Origin: Luscinia megarhynchos
Taxonomy: Eukaryota; Chordata; Aves; Passeriformes; Turdidae
NCBI GenBank assembly: GCA_034336665.1
Contig: JAPFBE010000003.1
Span: 66,321,352 to 66,385,351, forward strand
Length of the DNA: 64,000 nucleotides
Direction: 5' to 3'
The notes beneath the pieces are model-generated. The model had not been told where the DNA came from and did no database searches. It saw only the letters and a list, made by a program, of their open reading frames with translations. Shown here piece after piece: positions 14,101 through 26,100 of the stretch; position 1 is the stretch's first letter; each line of letters starts with the position of its first letter. The position numbers were made by a program, and so were the translations under genes.

Positions 14101-17100
14101 TAAAATCTTTAAGGTCCTTGACCCCAACAATTAATCAAGCACCACCATGTTTACAAAGAAACTATTGCCTCCACTTTCCTTCTCAAAACTTCCAGAGGCA
14201 GTGATTGCACCACTTCCCTAAGAATCCTGTTCCAACTCTTGACAAGTCTTTAAGCGAAGAAATTTTTCCTAATACCAAATCTAAGCTTGCCATGGTGCAA
14301 CTTGAGGCCCTTTTCTCTGGTCCTGTCACTTATTACCTGGGAGAAGAGACCAACCCCCGCACTTTGCTACAACCTCCTTTCAGGTTGTTGTAGAGTGAGT
14401 GATAGGATCTCCCTCAAGCCTCCTTTTCTTGAGGCTAAATGTTTAGAAGCAAAGAAATAAGATATTACACAGAACGTCTGTTTCATGTATAGAATATGCA
14501 ACTAGAGATAATATTGCTGATACCAGGGGGAATCCATTCAAATTCATTAAGAACTTGCCAATTTCACACCAAGCCTGCACTTCAGCTTTCAAGTGAGCCA
14601 GAATACTTGATGCCTTTCTTAGGTAAGTCTACCATGAGTGTACTTCATCTGGCCAAAATTTGTTTTCACTTACTGCTTATGAAGCCAGCTAAAAACAAAT
14701 GCATATTTTTAAGAAATTATTCAATTTGTCTTTGTAAAGTACAGATATGTCCCCTTCCATGTGTTCAATGCATGCAAGATGAGATCATTCTGGCATATCT
14801 CTGCAACTCAGTTTTTCAGACAATCACAGCTTTCCTTCAACACTGGACACAAGAGGAAAAGTTTTTCACCATGAGATCAATCAGTCATTGGAATAATCTC
14901 CTCAGGGAAATGGTAGGTTCCCCAAATAGGACATTTTAAGATCCAGCTAGACAGAGTACTGGGCCCTTTTGTCTAGACTGTGCTTTTGCCAAGAATATTT
15001 TATCCAGATGATTCTTGGGGTCCCTTTCAGCCTGGTATTCTATGATTCTAAGATCATCTGCTAAGGAATAACACAAATCTCCTAAGCAGCAGAGCAGCAA
15101 CATGAGATCTTGGAAAACACAGAGAGGTCCCACTTCCTCTTGAGCACTACTGGAATATTTGCCTCCTATTATCACAACTCTGTATTCAAGAGCCATATCA
15201 GACAATTTCATAGAACAAAATCTGGATGTTCCTGTGAAACTATGTATTTGATCTAAACATACTTTACAAACTTTTATTTAAATACCTAGTAGTTCATGGT
15301 AAGTGAGTTCAGAAAATCAAGGCTCTTAACTGGGCATATAGAGACATGATACTATGTGCCAAGTCCAGAAAAGACAAAGTCACTGAGTCAAGCTGTGAAT
15401 GATATGCAGGGCTTACTGAAGCTCTTGGCTATTGCATTAATTTCAGCTGACCTTTATTGCAAAAGAAAACTCCCCTCTCCCAACTTACAGTATAGACTGT
15501 CACGCATGTTTTTTTTCCTTTACCAGCCACCTGACCCAAGGCTTCATCAAGCTTAATAGGGTTGCTGCTCTCCAGTTTCTTTTCACTCAAAGCAATAAAA
15601 AATTGGCTGTCTTCAATCATAATCATTTTCACTTCATTTTCATTGAAATCATACTCTTCTCAACACACTAATGAGCTATTTACCTGGAAGTGAATTTTAA
15701 AATGTCAACACTAGCTGTTACTGTTTAGAATAAAGCTACAGCTATTGCTGGAGTGGAAAGTATTTAATCATCACTGGCAGGTCTGCATGTAGAATGAACT
15801 TTTGTTGATCTCAGAAAAAACACAGGTTGAATATTTTTCATTAATATTTTAGAACACTTATCTTCAAAATACTCTTCTCACCACAGAAAGATCTTAAAGA
15901 CCCCTCAACCCATTTAGAGCCATAAAATGATTTGGGTTGGAAAGGATTGCTAAGGACATCCTTCAACCCCCCCACCCCGTCCTGGGCCGGAAGACCCTCT
16001 GCTAGACCAGGCTGCTCAAAGCCCCACCCAAGAGGGCCTCAAACACTTCCAGAGATGAAGCCTCCACAAATTCTCTGGGAAACCAGTTCCAGCATCCCAA
16101 AATTTAAACCGAGTGTATCTATTCCAAATAGAGGTGCTTGCTTTCCTTTTTAAAAGATGTGTCACTTGACAGCCAATGAGAAAAAATAGGCATCTATTAT
16201 TTTTTCATGCAACCTGAAGTATCTAAACACACATCTGGAGTAACAGGATGATTACAGTGTTTTTGGAATAGCTACAAACTATATTGAGTTCAAGAAGACA
16301 CCAGGGAGTAACAGTGGTAAGAATGTAACTATGAGATCCTACATATCTGCTGGAAACATTGTTAAACTGGATCTTGCAGACATCATGCATGAACCACTTA
16401 CCCTTAACGTTTGGACCACAGTGAGAAAACTACACGAAGGATGAGGAACACAGAAAGCAACAAAATACATGTACATAATCTGAAAAGGGCACACTAAACA
16501 AAGAACAGAAATGCAAACATGAACAAATGTGCTGTAAATTAAGAAGTACAAAGAAAACATGGAAACGCTTAGGGCCGAAATCAGCCAGCTGAAGAAAGAG
16601 ACCAGAACTTTTTATGGCGTGGGGAAAGAGGAAACAAACAAAAAAATCAAGTTGACACTGGCTACTAGACTTTTTGATTCCAATAAAATAAGATTCAAAA
16701 ATTACATCAGCATTGAAAATCATGAAATATGAATCAATGAAGGAGTAAGACAACGATTTAAGAACCTGCAGATTTTAGTGGACTTAAAGATGGGAAAGGT
16801 ACTTCAATTACATACTACTATGGCAGCAGGTAAGATTAAACATCCTGAATAACACCTTCAGCTGCAGAAGTACTATTTTTATTGGAGTGAGAATGATAAT
16901 TGCTTGCCATCTGTAAGAACAGGAATGAAAGGGTGAAAAAAGGTCTACTTAGAAGACACAGACAGCAAGCAGTAAATTGAACCCTACTTCTCTCGGAAAT
17001 GTGAACAGAATTATAAAAGCATTTAAAAAATCCTTCATCCAACAAGTGTAGCGTGCCTGCCTGCCTAACAACATTAGGGAAAAGTAATAGACATGAACAA

Positions 17101-20100
17101 GTCTCTATGATAATAAATTTTACAAGAAGAAGAGGCCAAAGGTGCTACAAACCTAAAATCTGTCCTCTCTAATAAAAATACATTCAAACTTACAAGTGGC
17201 TCATTGCATATCAGTCCTCAAGTTTAATAATAGACCACATACAAATGGAGTAATATTAATCTAACCACACTTCTCACAGAAACCCTGTGGAATGACAGAA
17301 CAAAAGTAGTGCAGAACAAAGGGAGAATCAACTCCATTTGTCCAAGTGATGGAGACACTTTGAAAAGTAAGTCAAAAAGAAAAATACCCATTAAAATAGA
17401 GAGCTGCACCAGCTATCCTCCAGACACATGAAACAAGCCTGAAAAATCATAAGTCATTGTAGCAATTACACAAGACATATTGATGCTTTCCAGTAGTCTG
17501 CTTACATCTGTCATGGAACTATAATTTGGACAAAATTATTATTATAAACATTCAAAATATTAGTTCTTTCACAATGGGTAATAAGTAAACCCAGAAACAG
17601 AACAGGTCAAATTCTCAAGTCATCCAAAAAAATTGAGTTATTGCTAGAAATATACAAGCCAAAACAAAATTCCAACCAAATCCCAAATATATACACACAT
17701 GCACTGTAGGTTACCACACTTGAAGTTGAACTACGTTTTTGAGGGGTTTTATGGGTTTTCCTTTAAACAATGCAAAGAAGGTAATTTTTACATATAGTTA
17801 TTAGTTTTATTTGCCAAATAATTTGAAGAACTTGTCAGTAAAAAAAAAAAAAAAAAAATCACAATAATGGTCAAAGCATACATGCTTCAAATATATAGAG
17901 AGGGTGGAAAGTGTTTACCTTAAGTTTGAATTCGAGCTGTGGTAGAACAGAAAGCAAGAGGTGACTGTCAATGTTATATAACTCCAGAATTAAATCAAAC
18001 ACATGCTCTGACAGGTCACTAATTGATGTTTTACCAAGCATAAGGACTTGATTGAAGAACTGGAAAACAAAACAGATTACACATCAACAACGAGAATATA
18101 CGCACACTCTTCTAAATCCTATGCAAAATCCTAAAGCATTAAATCACTTTTAATCTTGCATCATCAATTTCACTACTAAAAGAAAAAGGATGGAAGGCAG
18201 CATACATAGATCAGAATTACATAGAAGTCTTAAAATATCATTGTCTCGTATCAAATATTATACATAAAGGAAAACATATCAAAACATAATGTTTACCCCA
18301 GTAGGCCTAAAAATAGTTTAAGAACCACAACTTTAAAGGAGTTTCAGTGCATCGTACCTTTTTATAATTGGACTATATTCAGAGTTATTCCACTAATGAA
18401 AATGGTAATTTCAAAATTATTCTAACCTGTAAAGCAACTGGCTAATTACTACACTACATAGCTGACAAGTTAAGGAGTCGAAAATAAAAGCACAGGAATT
18501 GATAACTGATTGTTCCAGAATTTGTATTTACAAGCTGCATAATGCAACTGTAAACCAAATATTCCTTCTTGGTAAACTTGACAAATTTGAGGGAAACTTC
18601 ATACTTCTCATTAAAAATAGTATTTCCACACTATTTTTAACCATGTCCCCTCTGATGGGTAAGAAGCAACTAAAGAGGAATATAGCTAATAAAGTGCATC
18701 TTATTGTAAGTTAAAGACCGTCTTGAATAAATGTTTTGCTTTTCTTTATACAGAGCTGCCTCAATGTATATAATCCCAGTTAGGAAACTAACTGATAATG
18801 TGTTTTTAATGTATATCAAGAGAGAAAATTTTCAAAACCCCAAAATACTTCTCTCTTGTGAGAAACAAAGAAAAGAAGACTCCATGTGGGTTCTTCCCAT
18901 GAAGGAAGATTCTTATTATACAGACTTCCTCAAAGCTCAGAAAACTTCACTCAGTAAATCTAACCTTTGTAATCTAACCTTACAGATGAACATTAAAAAC
19001 ACATTTCCAAGCAGCAACACCTTCTCAAACACCAGGTTTGAAGTCAGTTTTTATCGAGGATTTTTACACACCTTAGGAAGTACCCACTTTCTAAGTGTTA
19101 CTAGTCTGAAAGTAACAGAAAGCATTGAAGGTTTTCTATTGTTTTCAAGCTCCTGAGGTTTTGGATAGATGCCATAAGACCAGCTAAATCCTCAACTGCT
19201 TAAAAAAGAAGAGGGGTTTTTTTTCTATTGTGCAACTCAAGTTGGAGCATATCCCTCTCTGATCTTTACTTCCCCTCATTCCTCTTCTATTACTATATCT
19301 ATCATGTCTATGTTCAACTCTGCTACCATCCTCAATCCAGTAGGTTTTCTTCTTTACTATCTATTCTTATATTGCTTCCTCTTCTATGATAACAGCACTA
19401 AAATTCTGCTCTATCTTCAATTCTCTTGGCTCTAAATAGTCTTATCTCCTTACTGAAAGACAGATTTTGCTACAGAAACAATGTGTTTATCTATTTTTAT
19501 CAGAACAATATATAAAAATATACTTGGCATTCTAGTCACTCTAAGGATTGAATCACAAGGTCTTCCAAGACAATAGAAAATAAATTATCCATTGAATTTT
19601 CCAAATTGCAAGTATTAAGTACTTAATAGGTTCTATATGGTAAAGAATTAGACTCAAAAAGACAGGTTATGGAGCCCTTCATTAATACACTCATTCTCTC
19701 TCAGGAAAAAAAAAAGCACAACAAAACAACCTGTAAAAAGTTATTTTTCAGCCCTTCTCATTTTTTTCATGCAATTCATTCTTTTTAGAACACAGTTCAG
19801 TTACAGAAAGTATTGATTTCCATGTTTGTTTGCAGTCCTCACTTACATTAGTGATGTATGGTTCAATTGCTTGCGCCGTCCTCTTTAGTAAAGCCTTTGC
19901 CAAATCATAGGCTTGCTTGTTTAAATTCTGGAAAAAAAAAAAAAAAAACAAAAAACCAAAAGAGTTATAAGCACATGTATTTATCTAAAAACAAATCCAA
20001 GAATTTAAAGCCATCATATACTAGGAAATACATTAAAGAAATAGCCTGGGTTTTTTTATATTTTCAGAAATAAAGACAATAGAGTAAAAACAAAGCTATT

Positions 20101-23100
20101 CGAAAGAAAGCTTTGTAGTGTCCACTGTTACTACAGAGAAAAATAAAAAAAACCAAAAACTCCTGGCAGATGCAGGCTTACTTTTCATTTGAACATCTCA
20201 AACTGATGCTCATTGAACACAGTGCCTGCATTTTACTGTTCCTCCTTATCAATTTCCCCCCAAACCAGGAAAGCAATACAAAGCAACACAGAGGCATTTG
20301 CAGCCACCACAGAAGTGAGACTCTGAATCAGAGTACAGAAAATGCAATTCTGCCCTTGCATCAAGCAGCCACCAGTGAGCCACCATCACAGCCTCACCAC
20401 CACACCATGCAAAGATACTCAGTCTGTTGTCTGAGACACCAAGGAAAAAAGACCCTAAAATTTCAGCTTATGGGAAAGTAAAAACTACATCAATATAAAA
20501 AATTTAAAATACATAACTCCCTCTTCAATATTCCTAACCTTTCATTTGTCTAATTGGGTTACTGCTCTATCAGTTTTTACTCTTTCCCTGCACACATTCT
20601 CTACACTCTAGTTGCTTCATCCGTTCTTCAATTTCTATATCAATTATTTTTCAAAAATTTTCAGAAGAAAATGCAACTTAGCCCCTGCAACACCCATTTC
20701 AGAACTGATTAACGCACACAAGAATGAAGAAAATAAAAATCTTCAATACACAAGAATATGTAGTATTTCAATAGCTAAAAAAAACTCTGCAAAAATACAG
20801 TTTCCATAATTTTTATTAGTCTTTGCAATTAAAAAAAAAAAACAACAACAATATATTCAGTTTATAATTCAGCAGTAAAAAGAGGCAGGTTGTGGTTGCT
20901 TTTTAAAAATATTTCTCACCATAAAAGGAAGATAACTTCTTTTAGCACAATGAAAAGCAAACACAAGAGGTCTTGTCACACCCAGGGTAATTCTTTACCT
21001 GAATATGCTGGGCTCTTTAGAGTTGTCTGAAGAAAACAGAGGATTTGCAAAGATATGGAGAGTACTGTCTGAAATTTTAAAAACCCTATAGAACTACAGC
21101 AGTGGGAACAGATTAACATTTTCTGAAAATATAAAACAAAAAGTGTCTTTGACTTGCCTACTGGTAGAATTCAGTCAGGTGACTGAAGTTGAAACACTAC
21201 AAAGACTCATGCCTGAAGTGTCTGTTTTACTCAAAGCCAATACAGAAGGTGACAAAAAATTCCAATTCTGGAAAGATACTTTAATATATAAAATACTTTC
21301 ATCTTATTACAAAACTATACAGTTGTTCCATGTCCCAGAAAAGAGAAAACACTGCATGCTGGATTGTTCTTTATGGTTACAATAAAAGTAAAAAAAGAGG
21401 TAGCTTCACTGGAATAATTTGTTTTCTGTTATTCAGAATTGTAATGGTTCAGGAAATAAAAGGCACAAACAACTATAACAAGGAATGCATGCCACTTGCA
21501 ATTCTTGTTCTGATCCTTCTTGACTTCACAGCTCACCTCCAGCACACAAAGAAAACCACTTTCACCTGGGTAAGAGGGAACTCAGGATCATGAGCAAGAT
21601 AATTCAGCATAAAACAGGTCTAAACAGCAGACCTAACACAGAAGAGTTCCAACAGGCAGATCTATTCTGATTCACATTAGCTATAGTTTCAGCTTGTATC
21701 TTTTGCACAGAAGTATACTTCAAAGCTTAATGTTTCCCAAGATAAATGCTACAAGTGGCTATTTGCAACCCTGAGTAAGAAGGAAGTGTAATGCAGCTAT
21801 CTAAAAAAAGCCCTAAAGAGGAAAAATAGTCTAGAGCACAAGCAGCTAAGGAAAGTTAGCTATTTTTTTTCATGCCTCATGTACTTGTATTTAATAGTGC
21901 CAATAGTCACGACCCTCAAATGTCCAGAGGCCCCACTTTCTGAAAATAACAATATCAAAGAAGTCTTAAAAGGACATGAGAGTTTTATCCTCATTTTCCA
22001 GCTTCAGGATAAAAGCAGAAACAAGCAAAAGTGTCACTGCCCTAGGTGAAATGCAAACAAGAGCAGCCCAGCCTTTACCAAGTAGGTTCAAAGATCTGTT
22101 ACAGAACCAAGCCTTTTGACCAATTCAACAAAAATATCCTAAACTTCCTTCTCCTGAAGTAGAAATTTTAGAAGGTTAACACCTAATTTTACAAATTTCT
22201 TCTCTGTTCTTGGATAAGCTCTTCCACCATTATCATCTTTACAATCTTTCCATATGTTTGGAAAGAAAACTGATGCGTATTTCAAGATCTTTTAATGATT
22301 TAAGAAAGCCCTTGTGATGGGGACAATTATCTTAACCAGGATGCCTTTAGGAGCATGTAAGCATCCAGCAGGCATAAGGTTTTGAGAGTCCTGAATGGGG
22401 TAGAAATAAAGCCATCAGTTGGCAACATTGTTTAAAATAATCATTAGCAACTGAAGGAAAAAAAACGAAATAAATATTGATTGATAAGTAGAAACCAAAG
22501 AAAAACCCGTGAGAAGGCAGAAAACAAATTTTCTGCAAGAAAACAGAGGTTACATTTAATATGTGAACCATACTGTTCCCCCGAAAACTTCCAGTTTTGT
22601 TTCAGAAAAGAATGTTAATCAACATTTACATGTTTTAAACCCTTGGGAGACTTCCAGCAATAATATCTGAATAGAGGCTATCTCAGTCAACCACAAGTTC
22701 TCTCCTTTGTCTCAATTTCCACCACGATTTTTAGGCATCTGCTGCTAGTATTTCAAACTTCTTATACTTTGGGAAGACATTAACAGTTTGGTCAACTCAT
22801 TTTTCATACCTGTTTTTGTCTAGAATTACAAACGTCTATTTTTTGATAGAAGAAGCAGTGGCAACCTCTCTGACAGTATGGCACACACATTTTTGTGCTT
22901 ATACAGACAATATTCTCCAGCAGAGTATTCCACAGTGCCAAAATAATTTGTTCTTATACAATGGGGTAGGAAGTTCATACCCACTCAACTTTCTCAGTTC
23001 CTTCTTTTGCAGTTACTTCTCAATAACCAATTTAACACAGATGAAAAAATTATGAGAGTGAAATAATTTCTAACCATCCCTTAAAAGAAAAAGAAGAAAA

Positions 23101-26100
23101 GGCAACAGAAAACAAATGCAAGTCCCTTAATTTTTATTTACAGAAGATGACTAAGCTAGCATCAATCCAGCCTTTATTTTGTAGCTTTGGGAGGAAAATC
23201 AAATGTTAAGTGTGTATCTAGTGCAAATATTCCTGAAAAGCATATATTTTCATATATTATTTTCTTGGAATTTGAAAGCTGTCTTCCATTTTCTTCTTAT
23301 TATCAATGGCACAGCAGCTGAATTAGTATCCAAGAGTACCTGACAGAACAGTTTCAAGAGATTTTCTTGTTCTTCTGGGGAAGGTGAACAGATTCTTAAG
23401 GACGGCTGACAAAGAAAAAGCTCAGCTGAAGTGTTGCCAAGATAGATAACACAAAATATTAAGTGAATTCCTAGCAGAGACAGTTAAGAATTTAATTGTC
23501 AATATCACTTTTTCTAAAACACAGGCATGTCAAGCACGTGGGATGTGCAATGTGGGATTCCCTATAGCAGTCCTGAGGCTGAAAATGGAATGCTGGCAAA
23601 CACCCAAGGAAATCAAGCACAATTTGCCTTTTAACACACTGTGCAAACACAAAATTGTTTGCAGGTCTGCCATGAAAGCCTTATAATACAAAAAGATCAT
23701 TAAAGGGGAAAGAAAAACTATTAATTTTTCTTGCCTTTTCATACTGACTACCTCTTCCCTTGCTTCTAGGTCTTATCTGCGTTCAGGTCACTTAAATTCA
23801 TTCCTTCTTAATGCAATCTTATTAAAAGAATTTCAGTTGAGTTGAGAGAAGAGAAATTACAAAAGGAAAAAATAATTCAGCATCAAAATTAGAGTTAAGC
23901 ACATAGTCAGAGCAGTTAAGCTTGCCATTTTATTGACTTATCTGATAGCTGTACTAGTAAAGCAAGCCTGTGCACACTCCAGCATGCCTGTTGTCAGCTG
24001 CTTTCATTCAGGTTTACATTAATATGGCTTTTATCCTGACCAAGTGAGATGGATGACAAACTCAAGAGAGATGGAGTAGTTTAGAGCTGTCACTACTTCA
24101 GCAATTACTAATCATGGTGTACAGACATTTGATAATGCATCACGTGCCCAGTATATTCTCCTAATGTCTGAGGTTTTGCAGCCATCCTGCAAACACCATT
24201 GCTTTTTACACTTACTACTCAGGACCATGGACCACATCTATTTTTCATCTTTGGGAAAATATTGTCTTGGTTTAAGGGGTAACAGTATCAAACTAACCTT
24301 TTGTAAACTGCTCAACTAATTACTACATCTTTAAAAATATTCAAGTAATTTTTACTTCAAGCTGTCCAATGTTGAATTTCAGCCACAGGATAAACCTTCT
24401 GTTCTCAAAATATACAGGCCACAGGTTAGATAAATTATGCAGACTGAAATTTGAGGAGCTTAGTCTTGTTTTACCAATAAAACTCTTTCCTACAATGCAG
24501 CCATTCAGTTCACAAGGCCACTACACGTTCCCTTTTATACACAACCTTCTTTTGGACATATTAAAAACACACCACTTGCCTCTGTCACTTTCTACAGATA
24601 TAATTGTCTTATCTTCAACAATCTCTGAATCTGATCATCTTCAAACCCGAGCTAGTAGCAGATTTATGTTCCTTCCACTCCATCAAAGATATATTTTAGT
24701 CCCTAGGAAATCTGGGTATTCCCTACAGACCATTACACCAATGTCTGCCTTTATGCCATTTTTGGTGATGAGTCTGATTATTCAATTTACCTTTTCCACA
24801 GCCCATACAGCTGAACACTGAGGTCAGCCAAGACACAGTTCTTTTTTACGGTGGACCTTATCCTTTATCTCCCTCTAGTTTTGTACTCAATGGAAGATTG
24901 GAAAAATTCTCAACTCTGAATTTATTACACTTGTCCAAAGAAAGTAGTTAGAGGACCCAAATTTTAAATAATTTTAAATAAAAATTCACTATGTGAAGAT
25001 TTTGAGATGAAACAGAAAAATATTAGAAGCTCCTTTCCATTTGTATGGCAAAAAAAATTAAGGTGAAGATACCCAGAATACAGTTCGACATTATGTAACT
25101 ATTTCAGTTAGAAAGCAGGCTACATATGAGCATCCTATCCAGAAAGAGTCTTCGATTAAAAGAAAAGCAGCTGAAAATGCAAACCCCCAAATATATTACC
25201 CTTGTTAAAATATTCAGCCAGTAATTTTAAATTCACTATGAAACAGAATTGCTTTAATGCTACAGACATCCTAACAGGATGTAAATTCTTCAACTGAAAG
25301 TCAGTTTATTAAACATGAAACATAAAAATAGTACAGTCAAATCAAGTTGAACATAGATGACACAATGAAACGAGATTCTTAATAACTGAGAAAACACAAA
25401 TGGAAGTATTTTGCATATTCTTGCTGTTATTTTTTGTATTTCAAATCTATACTTCATAAATCTGGACTTTAGGCATACAAATTTAAGTCTAGTCCTGGCA
25501 CAGAAGTATTAGACTCCTCGAAGGACACAGCTAAAACATTTCTAGTGATAAAAACTAATTACTGACCTATATTAAGCATTTAATCTTTCACTGTCAATAG
25601 AAAATAATTTATGTGCTATTTATTTACTGAAATTAATGGCTAGTAGTAAAAGCACACTAGAAGACATTCCAAAGCATCTATCTGTTAATAACCACTTAAC
25701 CTTACATTTTTCAGAAACTACAGTAGTTAGCACTTTCCTGAACATAATTTAAGTTAAAAAAAAAGCTATTAGATATGTCTGAAATACAGCTAAAGATAAA
25801 TTTCATAGATAATTCCCCACAGTGTTTTTTTGTCATGCACAATTTATAAGTGAGTAGCCCATGAGATTTCATGGGAGTGAGACACAGATTCCTGAACTAA
25901 GGAGTCAGACTTCCATGCTTTTTAAATGTTTAAGTATCAAAACACGTGCACAGTTCTGAAGTTTTTATTTTGTTCATCTATAAGAGACTTCTTTTTAATG
26001 TGACATTATTCATTGAGCCAGAACCACCATTTCTGCACACAGTTTTAATTCTATGGCTGCATCAGAAACATACCAATAACACCAAGCCAACATTTCTGAA

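Larger units (their letters stand above)
10791..17918 (-). other. PDS5B intron 8
   Basis: A 7.1-kb intron with three CR1 fragments (14071-14445, 14838-15050, 15918-16110), an A/C-rich simple stretch at 12428-12492 and a 19-base A run at 17840-17858. The rest is unremarkable AT-rich sequence; longer open frames here have no family resemblance. Confidence 0.85.

Noticed and set aside
14496..14939. 147-codon plus-strand open frame in intron 8
   Set aside because: Its 3' part overlaps a CR1 fragment and the rest has no recognisable motif.
18731..19156. 141-codon plus-strand open frame in intron 7
   Set aside because: No recognisable domain, antisense to the host gene, no splice or promoter context and codon content typical of AT-rich non-coding DNA.
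24369..24821. 150-codon plus-strand open frame in intron 6
   Set aside because: No family resemblance or repeat-coding signature; antisense and isolated.
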